The notes: generated by a model from the letters alone, not told the origin. 64,000 bases of DNA from Lachnospiraceae bacterium A4 (GCA_000403215.2 KE159538.1:435398-499397); one strand, 5' to 3'; numbered from the stretch's first letter, positions 53,112 to 62,839 are shown. Program-made: numbers and translations.

Positions 53112-54491
53112 TTACTTTGCATCTTCTTCGGCAAGAGCAGCCTTTATCATGATTGCACATTCAACGCGTTTCCTCTGAAGCTCACAGCCAAGCTCGTAAA
53201 CATCATGGATATTTCCATGGAAGTTGTAAGAATTTGCCGCACATCCTCCGCTGCAATAAAACTTTGCAAAGCAGTTCTTACACTTCTCCTTTGAATATAC
53301 ATTGCATGTCTTGAATTGTTCTCGAATATCTGTTCTTGTAATACCCTCCTCCACATTGCCCATCAGGAACTCCTCCTGCCCGACAAACTGATGACAGGGA
53401 TAAAAGTCTCCCCACGGCGTCACTGCCAGATACTCTGTGCCAGAACCACAGCCGGACAGCCTTTTGTAGACACACGGTCCGCCCTGTAAATCTATCATAA
53501 AATGAAAGAAGTTAAAGCCTCTTCCCTCACGGTGCCGTCTGATCATCTCGGCTGCGAGCTTGTCATACTCTGCAAGAAGCTCAGGAAGCTCGGACTCGGC
53601 AAGCGCATACTCTGCACTCTCCGGCGCCACCACCGGCTCTACAGAAATCTGCTGAAAGCCCAGATCTGCGAGGTGGCAGACATCCGATGCAAAATCTTTG
53701 TTGAAATGCGTAAATGTCCCGCGCACATAATAGTTTGTTTGGTTTCTGCTCTCGGCAGCCTTTTGGAATTTCGGCAGAATCAAATCATAACTGCCCTGCC
53801 CGCCCGCAAGCGGACGCATTCTGTCATTCACTTCTTTTCTGCCGTCTATACTCAGCACGATATTTGCCATTTCCCTGTTGGCAAACTCCATGATTTCATC
53901 GTTTAACAAAACCCCGTTGGTCGTAAGTGTAAAGCGGAATTTTTTGTGATGTGGTTCCTCGAGACTTCTGCCATACGCAACAAGATCTTTCACAACCTGC
54001 CAGTTCATTAACGGCTCCCCGCCAAAAAAATCCACCTCGAGATTGACGCGGTTTCCTGAGTTGGCTACCAGAAAATCCAGTGCCTTTTTTCCAACCTCAT
54101 AACTCATCAGCGCACGCCTGCCATGATACTCGCCCTCCTCCGCAAAACAGTACTTGCATTTGAGATTGCAGTCATGTGCAATATGCAGGCAGAGCGCCTT
54201 GACAACAGTCTCACGGTTTTTGAACGCATCAATGCTTTTCTCATATATATCTTCTGTAAAGAGCATTCCCTGCTCCTTCAGCTCATAAATCTCTTCCACA
54301 ATCTCAGACAAATCTCCATCTGAAAAGTGCTCTTTTAACGCCTCATATGCCACAGACTGTTCTGCCTTTTCAAGATGGTTGTCCACCATATAAGCAATCG
54401 CATCGTAAACAAGGTCATCGACGACATGTACAGAACCGCTGTTGACATCCAAAACGATATTGTATCCATTGTTTTTATACTGATGTATCAA
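53112..54491 (-). CDS. scfB: Radical-SAM SCIFF peptide maturase
   Basis: A 459-residue radical SAM enzyme that installs thioether links in the SCIFF peptide. The cluster motif is CNLKCKYC (C-x3-C-x2-C). A SPASM/Twitch-type C-terminus supplies many Cys: CGSGTEYLAVTPWGDFYPC, then CKNCFAKFYCSGGCAANS and a final ELGC. The N-terminal 90 residues form the peptide-recognition domain. The start is uncertain: a TTG at 54491 follows GGAAGG and gives the usual length; a longer ATG frame to 54521 adds ten residues. The precursor gene lies directly upstream. Confidence 0.94.
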   Translation of the reverse strand: MIHQYKNNGYNIVLDVNSGSVHVVDDLVYDAIAYMVDNHLEKAEQSVAYEALKEHFSDGDLSEIVEEIYELKEQGMLFTEDIYEKSIDAFKNRETVVKALCLHIAHDCNLKCKYCFAEEGEYHGRRALMSYEVGKKALDFLVANSGNRVNLEVDFFGGEPLMNWQVVKDLVAYGRSLEEPHHKKFRFTLTTNGVLLNDEIMEFANREMANIVLSIDGRKEVNDRMRPLAGGQGSYDLILPKFQKAAESRNQTNYYVRGTFTHFNKDFASDVCHLADLGFQQISVEPVVAPESAEYALAESELPELLAEYDKLAAEMIRRHREGRGFNFFHFMIDLQGGPCVYKRLSGCGSGTEYLAVTPWGDFYPCHQFVGQEEFLMGNVEEGITRTDIREQFKTCNVYSKEKCKNCFAKFYCSGGCAANSYNFHGNIHDVYELGCELQRKRVECAIMIKAALAEEDAK

Positions 54492-54524
54492 TTTTAATTC
54501 CTTCCCACACTCATTACACACAAT

Positions 54525-54554
54525 CGAGTAGGCGGGAATGTTCCCCCCTACTCG
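54525..54554 (-). promoter_or_regulatory. Strong hairpin between scfA and scfB
   Basis: CGAGTAGG and CCTACTCG plus an inner GGGAA/TTCCC stem (one G-G mismatch) form a 13-pair hairpin between the precursor stop and the maturase ribosome site. No T-run follows, so it is not a plain terminator. It may stabilise the short precursor mRNA or limit maturase expression. Confidence 0.6.
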
Positions 54555-54584
54555 CTGTTTGACAATTCATTGATTTATGACTGG

Positions 54585-54731
54585 CTATTTTCCGGCATTC
54601 TCACAGCTCTGGTTTCCTACTGTGCAGGATGTCTTGCATGCAGACTGGCAAGATGTCTGGCACTCTCCGCAGCCACCTTTTTTAACAGACTCTTTATAGT
54701 CTCTGGTCGTCAATGTCTTAATATGCTTCAT
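54585..54731 (-). CDS. scfA: SCIFF ranthipeptide precursor, 48 residues
   Basis: This gene is too short for ordinary ORF calling but is clear. ATG at 54731 follows GGAGG, and the TAG stop is at 54585-54587. The peptide starts MKHIKTLTTRDYKESVKKGG and then has six cysteines in a short tail: CGECQTSC, QSACKTSC, TVGNQSCENAGK. Six Cys in about 45 residues define SCIFF, and the LTTRD leader and CxTxC spacings match the family. ScfB makes thioether bridges in it. The mature product's role is not settled in the literature. Confidence 0.96.
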   Translation of the reverse strand: MKHIKTLTTRDYKESVKKGGCGECQTSCQSACKTSCTVGNQSCENAGK

Positions 54732-54778
54732 ACCGATTGCCTCCTTCAAATGTATTCAAAAATTTTTCAATCTACGAT

Positions 54779-54807
54779 AGTATATCACATATTTCTACAT
54801 TCGAAAA
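54779..54807 (-). promoter_or_regulatory. Putative promoter of the scfA-scfB-secDF operon
   Basis: On the minus strand TATACT (54779-54784) sits 17 bases after a weak -35 TTTTCG (54802-54807), about 50 bases before the scfA start. Confidence 0.45.
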
Positions 54808-54841
54808 GAGTTTTTTCAAATTTTCAGGATTTAAAAACAAT

Positions 54842-55873
54842 TTACATGACCTTCTGCAAATAGGAAGTGTATGCATATAAAACCTGATTGTTTAATAGAA
54901 CTCTTGACCAGCCGTCATTGCCAATGCCTGTGCGGAAAATCATGTCACCCGGATTGATGGGCACGACGATTGTGTCTGGGCTGTCTGTGCTCGGCACAGT
55001 TCTAAGATTCACTGTCGAGGTGGCTGTCACAACCTCATTCACCTCCAGATACTGCACATTTGCAGCATTTGCAGCGCTCACTACAGGCGCACCGCTGGGA
55101 TCCTTTGCCTCAGCGATTCCATCATAATTAAAATAAGAAACATTCATGTCAACGTTTCCAGCAATCCCCGGAATTGCCGCCTTGCTTGTGTACTGCCACA
55201 TTGCCTGTACGCCCGCATAGCTGCTTGCCGGCGTAATCGGAAACGGCTGCTCAGGATACTGTGCTACCCATACCTTATACCGGTTCAGGATATTCATATC
55301 CCAGTCCTTGCTGTCTGTCATCTCGTTTCTGGACGCATAAAACATGGGTGTGTAGCCCCTTGCCGCAATCGTGTCAAGGAATTTGACTGCCAGTGCCGTC
55401 CGCACCTCTTTTCCAAGCAGATACTGTCTGCTCGTCGTATTTCGAAAACCCTCGCAGTCAAATGCAACTGGAAATGTTATCTTGTACTTGTCGATCAGAT
55501 TTGCCGTAAACAGCGCCTCCTCGACAGCCTCTGCCTCATTCACTGCGGATGAGAAAAAGTAAGCTCCCACCTTCAGTCCGACTCTCTGCGCTTCCTGCAA
55601 ATTATATCTTGCATAAGGGTCCTCATTCAAGATTCCTGTTGTCTGTGTGCGGTACCCTACCCGTATCATTGCAAACTGTACCCCGGAAGCCGCCACCAGA
55701 TTCCAGTCAATCACACCCTGATAACGCGAGACATCGACGCCCAGCGCTGCCTGCGCCATCTCGTTTGGCGCCGCCTGCGCCGTCATCTTGGGCGACGCCA
55801 CAGATATCAAAATGACAAATGCCATCAAAAGTGCCTTCCATCTCATATTTTTCCTATGTAGCAAAAACTTCAT
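54842..55873 (-). CDS. Secreted GH25 lysozyme-like muramidase with C-terminal SH3 domain
   Basis: A 343-residue secreted wall hydrolase. The signal sequence ends near AQAAP. The GH25 domain begins LGVDVSRYQGVIDW with the catalytic Asp, and has AFDCEGFR with the catalytic acidic pair region and WQYTSKAAIPGIAGNVDMN at its end. A bacterial SH3 domain of about 65 residues (VNLRTVPSTDSPDT, GWSRVLL) completes it and probably binds the wall. The start at 55873 has GAGGAGAG; a 22-codon longer frame has none. It should cut peptidoglycan between MurNAc and GlcNAc. Confidence 0.9.
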   Translation of the reverse strand: MKFLLHRKNMRWKALLMAFVILISVASPKMTAQAAPNEMAQAALGVDVSRYQGVIDWNLVAASGVQFAMIRVGYRTQTTGILNEDPYARYNLQEAQRVGLKVGAYFFSSAVNEAEAVEEALFTANLIDKYKITFPVAFDCEGFRNTTSRQYLLGKEVRTALAVKFLDTIAARGYTPMFYASRNEMTDSKDWDMNILNRYKVWVAQYPEQPFPITPASSYAGVQAMWQYTSKAAIPGIAGNVDMNVSYFNYDGIAEAKDPSGAPVVSAANAANVQYLEVNEVVTATSTVNLRTVPSTDSPDTIVVPINPGDMIFRTGIGNDGWSRVLLNNQVLYAYTSYLQKVM

Positions 55874-56004
55874 AACCTTCTCTCTCCTCGTCCTTTCTCT
55901 GTTATACAAATACTTATCGTTCCTTAGCCAGTATAACATATTTCGACAAAAAAGAAAGTTTTTTTACAATTTTTTTCGTTCCAGTATCTGTAAAGCTGTT
56001 GGTG

Positions 56005-56376
56005 CTACCCCATCATTCCGCCCAGCATACCACTGCCCAGACAGATCAAAAGTGTCGTGATACAGGTGTTGCTGATTGGCACAAATCCCGGATCTGCCAC
56101 GGCAGAGACCGCACAGATAATCAGAAAATACGCCGCGCCCGCCAGCATTCCCCATATAAACCTGCGGCTCGCCGCACCCTTGGAGAAAAAAAGTCCCGCC
56201 AGCAAAGAAGAGATACAATAAATTACAATGATGCTGATATCCACCACATTTTCTCCGATTGAAAACTTGTACAGCAGACCTGCTACAAGGAGAAGCATCA
56301 ATCCTGTGATCAGATACGCCGCCATCAGACATTTCAAAAGCGCTGCCAGCCGCTCTGTGCCAAATACATTCTTCAC
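56005..56376 (-). CDS. TIGR04086-type membrane protein
   Basis: A 123-residue integral membrane protein with four hydrophobic segments. The N-terminal LLKCLMAAYLITGLMLLLVAGLLYK and the C-terminal GLGSGMLGG-like glycine end match the small membrane proteins grouped as TIGR04086 (recognised from memory), often found close to SCIFF and secDF genes. A GTG start at 56376 follows GGAGGTAGGAG. Function unknown; the neighbourhood suggests a link with secretion or the SCIFF system. Confidence 0.8.
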   Translation of the reverse strand: MKNVFGTERLAALLKCLMAAYLITGLMLLLVAGLLYKFSIGENVVDISIIVIYCISSLLAGLFFSKGAASRRFIWGMLAGAAYFLIICAVSAVADPGFVPISNTCITTLLICLGSGMLGGMMG

Positions 56377-56488
56377 AATCTCCTACCTCCAATTTTCAAA
56401 ATAAAATCTTGTATTATTTCTTTAACACTGTTATAATCTATGCTGATACGTATAAAAATATGCAATTGTAAAAAGGAGTGATTTTGTT

Positions 56489-57802
56489 TTGGATACCCCC
56501 GGTGTCATACAATTCGTAATTCTTGTAGTACTTATTATTCTATCAGCTTTTTTCTCATCTGCTGAGACTGCCCTCACCACCATAAACAATGTCAAGGTGC
56601 GTGCTTTGGTCGATGAAAATCCGACAAGAAGGGTGCTCACACTTCAAAAGATTCTTGACAACAGAAGCAAGCTCATCAGCGCAATCCTAATTGGCAACAA
56701 TGTTGTGAATATCAGCGCCTCCTCCCTTATGACCTCCCTTGTCATACGTATATGGGGAAATTCCGCTGTCGGTATCGGTACTGGTATCTTGACGCTGCTG
56801 GTTCTGATTTTCGGTGAAATCGTCCCAAAAACATGGGCAATGTGCAACAATGAAAAGCTTTCCCTCGCCTACGCGAGAGTCATCTATCTGCTGATGCAGC
56901 TACTGACTCCTGTGATTTTTGTGATTGATAAAATCTCCGGACTTTTCCTTGGTTTCCTGCACATCGACCCGTCCGCCCGCGTCACAATGACAGAGACAGA
57001 GCTTAAAACATATGTGGATGTCAGCCACGAGGACGGCGTAATCGAGCAGGAGGAGAAGAAGCTCATCTACAACGTATTCGAGTTTGGTGACTCTGTTGCA
57101 AAAGATATCATGCTGCCGCGCATTGACATGACCACCATTGATGTCAATGCCTCCTATGAGGAACTCTTAACTCTGTTCCGTGAATCCATGTACTCCCGCA
57201 TTCCTGTCTATGAAAATGAAGTGGATAACATGATAGGCATTGTGATTGTAAAAGATTTTCTCCTCGTGGAAAACAAAGAAAATTTTAAGATTCGCGATAT
57301 CCTTCGCGAAGTGTACTATACTTATGAATACAAAAAGACGGCGGACCTGCTGCTTGAGATGCGTCTGATCACGACCAATGTCGCATTAGTTTTGAATGAA
57401 TATGGCGCAACCGTCGGCATGATAACCGTAGAGGACCTGTTAGAAGAAATCGTCGGTGAAATCCGCGATGAATACGACGCTGATGAAGCGGAACTTTTCA
57501 AGAAAACCGGTGACTATGAATATGAGGTTGGCGGCAGCTTCAAACTTGATGATATCAACGATGTTCTCGAAACGAAATTTGACTCTGAGGATTACGACTC
57601 CATCGGCGGTATTATGATCGAGCTTTTGGACCGTTTCCCATCGGAGGGCGAATTTGTTGTCACGCAGGACAATATCAAACTGACTGCCAAAAAGGTAGAT
57701 AAAAACCGTATTGAAACCGTGACAATCCTGCTGCCTGAACCGGGAAAAGAGAGGCAGGACGAGTCGGAGGATACACCTATAGAATCGCATGAACCCTCAT
57801 AA
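56489..57802 (+). CDS. CNNM/CorC-HlyC family membrane protein
   Basis: A 437-residue protein with an N-terminal DUF21 (CNNM) membrane domain of three to four segments (residues 1-170). Two CBS domains follow (about 205-325: AKDIMLPRIDMTTID, then SRIPVYENEVDNMIGIVIVKDFL), then a C-terminal CorC/HlyC domain (YEVGGSFKLDDINDVL). Relatives move magnesium or other divalent ions; 'haemolysin' is a historical name. It begins with TTG at 56489 after AAAGGAG; no nearer ATG is available. Terminator follows. Confidence 0.9.
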   Translation: MDTPGVIQFVILVVLIILSAFFSSAETALTTINNVKVRALVDENPTRRVLTLQKILDNRSKLISAILIGNNVVNISASSLMTSLVIRIWGNSAVGIGTGILTLLVLIFGEIVPKTWAMCNNEKLSLAYARVIYLLMQLLTPVIFVIDKISGLFLGFLHIDPSARVTMTETELKTYVDVSHEDGVIEQEEKKLIYNVFEFGDSVAKDIMLPRIDMTTIDVNASYEELLTLFRESMYSRIPVYENEVDNMIGIVIVKDFLLVENKENFKIRDILREVYYTYEYKKTADLLLEMRLITTNVALVLNEYGATVGMITVEDLLEEIVGEIRDEYDADEAELFKKTGDYEYEVGGSFKLDDINDVLETKFDSEDYDSIGGIMIELLDRFPSEGEFVVTQDNIKLTAKKVDKNRIETVTILLPEPGKERQDESEDTPIESHEPS

Positions 57803-57822
57803 AAGTTTCTTCCATATAATTC

Positions 57823-57850
57823 AAAGAGCAGGCGCCGCCTGCTCTTTTGA
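57823..57850. terminator. Bidirectional intrinsic terminator
   Basis: AAAGAGCAGGC at 57823-57833 pairs with GCCTGCTCTTT at 57837-57847, followed by T on the plus strand. It lies between convergent genes. Confidence 0.87.
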
Positions 57851-57865
57851 TTTTCATTTTCAATA

Positions 57866-60187
57866 TTACAAATCTGCATAGAACTTATATGTATCTGTGA
57901 TCTCATCAGGAATCTGTTGTGTCACCTTCTGCAAGGTCTTGATTTTCAGTTCAAACTCCTGCTTCTTCTTCTGCGCATTCCGAAAACTCCTCGCCTGCGC
58001 TGCCTCATACGGTCTCTGGGCATTTAGTTTCATGCGAAGCTCTTTCTCAAACGGACAGTATGTCGCAAGAATTTCCCTTGCCACTTTGTTCATCTTCATT
58101 GACCCGTTTGCCTCATTTTTAATCCATGCTTCATAATCCTGCAAAAATGTCTCCCGTGAATTGTTCCTTGCCTTCTGAATCTGCAATTTTACCTTGTCGC
58201 GGGCATCATCAGACAAATCTCGGTTCTTTCTGTAAAACTGGATATAGTCCATATATTCTGAGGTGAGCGACTTCACCTTGACATCGTTCCACGCCATTCC
58301 CTGTATACAGCGGCAAAGCTCCCAGCGGAACCGTCCAAACATTTTTACCATGAGTTCATCAAGATTTGAGCTTGTCATAATTGGGAAGCAAAAACGTCCC
58401 GGCGTGCCCTTATTCTTTCCCCCAATCTCCTGCCACATGGAGGCATTCGTGCCAAACAGCGGAAACAGTATCACATCTGGATACACATTTTTCATAACGG
58501 TCTCATTGGTAATCTTACATTCTGCATTCGAGTAGATCACTTCTCGGTAAAATACTGAATAATCAAGCTTTACAAGACGCTCAACACTCTCGTTAATCTT
58601 CTTTTTGGTAACAAGCAGTTTATCCAGATATCCAAAAATCGCATCTTTGTATAAAATTGGCATGTAGGACGATGGCTGTCCATAAATGGTGCGGGAATTG
58701 CTCATCTGCATGTTCATAATCTCATATTCCACGCGCCGGTTCATGTCATTTAACAGCACCTTCTGCTCTTTCTCTGTAATCTCCCCCTGTTTTTTGAGAG
58801 ACCGGAGATTCTCCGCATAATCTTCATCAAACTCACTCTTGGACGGGTCGCGCTTGCCGTCATGAATCATGTCAAGCCACTCCATCATGGTGACTACTTG
58901 GCAGGGACCTTTGTTCTCCTCGGGCTCTATACTGCACAGAAAGCGCAAATGCTCTTCATCCAAAAGACGCTCATCCAACATACCAAAGTTCATAAAAAGT
59001 TCGACTGCCTTGGGCGGATGAATCAATCCTTCTTTGATTTTGCGGTAACAGCACAAATACAGCTTAAATACCAGCGGTGTGATTGTCTTTTTCGCCTTCT
59101 TGGTGTCGTCATCCACAGACATTCTGTCCGGCGCCTTCACCAAAAAGTCCACATTCCGCTTGAGCTTGAAGCCATCTTCATCACTGAACGAGGAGGCAAA
59201 TTTGAGAATCTGGTCCATAGAACCCTTGAGAGACTCCATATCCCGCTTGATATCCGCCTCACGCTCCTCCTGGGAGCGCTCATCCACCACTGCCTTCTCC
59301 GATACCAGACCTTCCATTTTGCGCTTCATCAAATCCATATTGTAAATCGGCGCATTGACTGTCTGGCTCTCTAATTCTTTGTGCTGGAAAACAAACTCAT
59401 CCACAATCCCGCGCAGCAGAATATGGATTTCCTCCGGAATTTCGTTCTTCTCCTTGATGCTAAGCGCTCTGTCACATATATGGTCAAACAGGTTGTTGCG
59501 CGGTCTCAGACACATCACACCCATGAGGGTCTTGATATACTCAGCCAGTTCGGCACAGTCCTCTAGCAGTGAGGTCACAAGCTCCCTGATCTCGCCGACC
59601 TGAAAAAATGCCATTTTCTCACTGTACGAAAAATAACTTTTATTTACAGACAGAGGGATTTTGGCGCCCTCCTCATAATATTCAATCTTATGTTCGTTGA
59701 TTCCTTGTGTGTCCTCATATGGCTGAAGCTCCTCAAGCTCTTCAATCCCTGTTGCCGGAACATTGTTATCCGCACAGATTCCTTTATACGCTTCATAGCT
59801 TCTCTGCAAAAATGAACACAGCCGTTCAGCGCGTTCAATGTAGCTTGACTTGATCCGGTACAGTTCAACAGCCGTCTTAAACTGGGACGAAACCATAATT
59901 GCGCGGTAGTCTGCATTCTTGGCAATAATATTTCGAATAGACGCTTCTCCCTGTACTGGAAGTGCATAGATTACGGAATCCTCCATAGCAGTGTACGTTG
60001 CGCTATACACTTGATTTTCCAAGGAATTAAGCGCCAGATAACTTCCCTGCGATTTCACAAGACGGATATTCTCTCCCTGCATAATCACCTTTCCAGATAA
60101 AACGATTCCAATCTGGGTAAGCGCGTCTCCCTCCTGAAAGATGATTTCATCTTTACTCACCATATTTCTTCCATTCGTCTTTAGCAT
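57866..60187 (-). CDS. Large cyclic-nucleotide-binding-fold protein of unknown function
   Basis: A 773-residue cytoplasmic protein without membrane segments. The first 130 residues have the cNMP-binding beta-barrel pattern (IIFQEGDALTQIGIVLSGKVIM, then SYLALNSLENQVYSATYTAMEDS). The Arg that would bind the cyclic phosphate in the family motif RSAT is Tyr here (YSAT), so cAMP binding is doubtful. The rest is mainly helical, with few recognised domains and a conserved-looking core near DVILFPLFGTNASMWQEIGGK and FRWELCRCIQGMAWND. The C-terminal 100 residues are strongly Lys/Arg/Glu helical. GGAGGGG precedes the start. Family not recognised; no function is proposed. Confidence 0.8.
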   Translation of the reverse strand: MLKTNGRNMVSKDEIIFQEGDALTQIGIVLSGKVIMQGENIRLVKSQGSYLALNSLENQVYSATYTAMEDSVIYALPVQGEASIRNIIAKNADYRAIMVSSQFKTAVELYRIKSSYIERAERLCSFLQRSYEAYKGICADNNVPATGIEELEELQPYEDTQGINEHKIEYYEEGAKIPLSVNKSYFSYSEKMAFFQVGEIRELVTSLLEDCAELAEYIKTLMGVMCLRPRNNLFDHICDRALSIKEKNEIPEEIHILLRGIVDEFVFQHKELESQTVNAPIYNMDLMKRKMEGLVSEKAVVDERSQEEREADIKRDMESLKGSMDQILKFASSFSDEDGFKLKRNVDFLVKAPDRMSVDDDTKKAKKTITPLVFKLYLCCYRKIKEGLIHPPKAVELFMNFGMLDERLLDEEHLRFLCSIEPEENKGPCQVVTMMEWLDMIHDGKRDPSKSEFDEDYAENLRSLKKQGEITEKEQKVLLNDMNRRVEYEIMNMQMSNSRTIYGQPSSYMPILYKDAIFGYLDKLLVTKKKINESVERLVKLDYSVFYREVIYSNAECKITNETVMKNVYPDVILFPLFGTNASMWQEIGGKNKGTPGRFCFPIMTSSNLDELMVKMFGRFRWELCRCIQGMAWNDVKVKSLTSEYMDYIQFYRKNRDLSDDARDKVKLQIQKARNNSRETFLQDYEAWIKNEANGSMKMNKVAREILATYCPFEKELRMKLNAQRPYEAAQARSFRNAQKKKQEFELKIKTLQKVTQQIPDEITDTYKFYADL

Positions 60188-60239
60188 CTGTTCCCCTCCA
60201 TTTTACTTTATTATGTCTTGATGTCTCAGTAAATTTTCA

Positions 60240-60908
60240 TCACACAAGTGTGATCTGCTCAAGCTGGTCTGGAAAATTCCCAGTATTGCTGCATATACAA
60301 ATCATATATCCCTCCAGAATACTGTACTGTTTTATACCTATTGTGCACCGCTGCTTCTGGTCAAATACAGAACAGTAATCCTTTGCAGTCACATACTGGC
60401 TGATTCCTGCGCCAATACCTCTACCGCTTAATTTTACTGCACTTTCCTTGGCTGTCCACATTCTGTAAAATTCCTGAGTCTGTCTATCTAAATCAGTCTC
60501 CCCCAACGCAAGGAGCCTGTTATATTCTTCCTCGTGATAAAATCTCTTTGCAAGAGAAATCTTCCAAGGTTTTATCTCCTGTAGATCTACGCCGACCGGC
60601 ATGTTATCCACCGCGCACACCACCCAGTCTCCCGAGTGGGACAATCCATAGTGAAACTCCTGATGCCCTGCGATATACGGTTTCCCATATGCTCCTTTTC
60701 CAATCTCCACCTGCTGCCATGTCTCCAAATCATATCCTGCCTGTAGAAATGCATAGCGGAGTAACAGCCCTGCAAAAATACTTCGCTCGCGTTCCCTGCC
60801 GCTTTTTAGCGCTGACACTTTCTGTCGTCTGTCCTTGTCAAGAAGTGAACGCAAGTTCCTTTCTTCTGAAGCTTGCAGCCTACAGGTTTTTGCTGCATAT
60901 AATTTCAT
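60240..60908 (-). CDS. 4'-phosphopantetheinyl transferase (Sfp type)
   Basis: A 222-residue enzyme that attaches the phosphopantetheine arm of CoA to carrier proteins. The family motifs are FHYGLSHSGDWVVCAV, then VGVDLQE, then FYRMWTAKESAVKLSG, which supply Mg and CoA contacts. It is the Sfp type (about 220 residues), not the small AcpS. No NRPS or PKS gene is in this window, so the carrier protein is unknown. It follows the chemoreceptor terminator on the same strand. Confidence 0.9.
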   Translation of the reverse strand: MKLYAAKTCRLQASEERNLRSLLDKDRRQKVSALKSGRERERSIFAGLLLRYAFLQAGYDLETWQQVEIGKGAYGKPYIAGHQEFHYGLSHSGDWVVCAVDNMPVGVDLQEIKPWKISLAKRFYHEEEYNRLLALGETDLDRQTQEFYRMWTAKESAVKLSGRGIGAGISQYVTAKDYCSVFDQKQRCTIGIKQYSILEGYMICICSNTGNFPDQLEQITLV

Positions 60909-60924
60909 TTTTCCTCTGAAACAC

Positions 60925-60949
60925 TACCCCGGCAGCGAGTGCCGGGGTA
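60925..60949 (-). terminator. Hairpin terminator after the chemoreceptor gene
   Basis: TACCCCGGCA at 60925-60934 pairs with TGCCGGGGTA at 60940-60949 around a five-base loop. A weak T tract follows on the minus strand. Confidence 0.6.
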
Positions 60950-60971
60950 AAATAGAATACCTTATTTTGTC

Positions 60972-62750
60972 TTAATATTTGCCAAAATCCGAATCCAGTG
61001 AGATAATACTCTCATTATCAACATAATCACTGCTATCAGACGACATCGAATCAAAATCAGAGTTTCTGCCTTTTCCAGCAAGGAGTTTGTACTTGCCAAC
61101 TGCATTTTGAAGCTGTCCTGCAAGGCTGGAAAGCTCTGCACTTGCAGCCGCACACTGTTCAGAAGTTGCTGAGTTTGTCTGTACAACATCTGCAATCTGT
61201 GTAATACCTGCATTGACCTGTCCAACAGAGCTTGCCTGATTTACAGACGCCTCTGCGATATTGCTCACGATAGATGCAATATTTTCAACAGATTCTAAGA
61301 TTTCCTCAAGCGCTGCTGCGGTTTCTACCGCAAGTTTCGAACCAACCTCTACTTTCTTGATAGAATCCTCGATCATCACAGCAGAGTCCTTTGCCGCCTC
61401 AGCGGACTTGTTTGCAAGGCTTCGAACTTCATCTGCAACCACTGCGAAGCCTTTGCCATGTACACCCGCGCGGGCAGCTTCCACAGAAGCATTCAGTGCA
61501 AGAATATTGGTCTGGAAGGAAATATCGTCGATGACCTTCATGATCTTTGAGATATTCTCTGAGGACTCATTGATATCCTGCATCGCTGCAATCATCTGCT
61601 TCATCTGCTCATTGCCGCGGATTGCGCCGTCTTTTGTATTCTGTACAAGCTCATTTGCCTTGTTTGCATCATCTGCATTGACTTTGGCGCCATTTGCAAT
61701 CTCCTCGATGGAAACTGTAATCTCCTCGATGGCGCTTGCCTGCTGTGTCGTACCCTGTGCCAGCGAGTTGCTCGCGCTTGCGACTTCGTTTGCGCCTGAT
61801 GTCATTCTTGCAGCCGCATCACGGATTGTAGACAGGTTTCTGTTGTTGTCACGAAGCATCTTCACGATTGCTGTACCGAGTGTGTCATCGTCACTTGCCT
61901 TCTTGTAAGTTGCTGTCAGATCACCCTCTGCAACCTGCTCTGTAATATGCACCTGCTCTCCGATTGTCTTGATCATCATTTTAAAATCTTCTGCCAGATC
62001 GCCAAGCTCGTCATTGGTTGTTCTATTGATGTGGACATTGATATCACCCTTTGCCATTTTCTTAGCAACTTCTGAGAGTGCATTGAGCGGATACTGGATC
62101 CTTCTCTTTGTCACAACAGTTGCAAAGAAGATACAGAGGATATAGATCAAAACCGCTATCGCAACGATAAAGGTCTGTCTGTGAGAAATATAGTCTTTAA
62201 TTGTTTCTCTGTCCTTTGTCGCGCAGATCATTCCGACAATCTTATTCGTGGAGTCTGTAACCGGAACATAGAATCCATAATAGAGATTTCCGTCAATCAC
62301 GAAATCATCCCTGTGATACGTATTTCCTGCGTTTAAAACTTCTGCTGCAACCTTCGCGTCTGCTTTGGTGCCGACAATAGGATTTCCCTGCGCGTCCTTG
62401 ATGGTTGTCGCACGCCGAACGTCGCCAAAGAATAAAGTAATCTGCGCTTCGTTTTCCGCCGCATAATTGTCAACCAGCGCACCCATCTCCTGAGAGAGAT
62501 TTACATCACCTTTATATAAATCATCCCCCTGCATGGAGTATTCTCCCGACGACACTCCGTCAAGAGCAAGCATCGTACCTCTTGCCAGCGCTTCCAGCGT
62601 CTTAAAGGTCTCGGATTCCATACCCTGCCTGAGCGTCAGTGTTGAAACTGTTACAATAACAATGCACGCCATCATCATTGGCAGCGATACCAGTGAAATC
62701 ACCAGCCATTTAATACTAAATCTGCGACCCGTTTTGTTTTGTTCGTTCAT
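60972..62750 (-). CDS. Transmembrane methyl-accepting chemotaxis protein
   Basis: A 592-residue chemoreceptor. After a membrane segment (about 12-32) comes a single-Cache-like sensor domain (about 35-195, including [24 protein letters not shown]). A second membrane segment, a HAMP domain and a long coiled-coil signalling domain follow. The conserved tip reads [19 protein letters not shown]. It would sense a small external ligand and control CheA. The start at 62750 has AAAGGAAG six bases upstream. No other chemotaxis or flagellar gene lies in the window. Ligand unknown. Confidence 0.92.
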   Translation of the reverse strand: MNEQNKTGRRFSIKWLVISLVSLPMMMACIVIVTVSTLTLRQGMESETFKTLEALARGTMLALDGVSSGEYSMQGDDLYKGDVNLSQEMGALVDNYAAENEAQITLFFGDVRRATTIKDAQGNPIVGTKADAKVAAEVLNAGNTYHRDDFVIDGNLYYGFYVPVTDSTNKIVGMICATKDRETIKDYISHRQTFIVAIAVLIYILCIFFATVVTKRRIQYPLNALSEVAKKMAKGDINVHINRTTNDELGDLAEDFKMMIKTIGEQVHITEQVAEGDLTATYKKASDDDTLGTAIVKMLRDNNRNLSTIRDAAARMTSGANEVASASNSLAQGTTQQASAIEEITVSIEEIANGAKVNADDANKANELVQNTKDGAIRGNEQMKQMIAAMQDINESSENISKIMKVIDDISFQTNILALNASVEAARAGVHGKGFAVVADEVRSLANKSAEAAKDSAVMIEDSIKKVEVGSKLAVETAAALEEILESVENIASIVSNIAEASVNQASSVGQVNAGITQIADVVQTNSATSEQCAAASAELSSLAGQLQNAVGKYKLLAGKGRNSDFDSMSSDSSDYVDNESIISLDSDFGKY

Positions 62751-62839
62751 AAGTAACTTCCTTTCACACAATAGTCTATTAATATTTTTAAAGGCAGCCG
62801 TTGAGAATTTTTCTAAACTGCCCCAACTGCTTAATCTCT

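Noticed and set aside
55964-56392. 142-residue frame overlapping the TIGR04086-type gene in another frame
   Set aside because: The 123-residue frame with four clean membrane helices and a GTG start behind GGAGG is the better gene.
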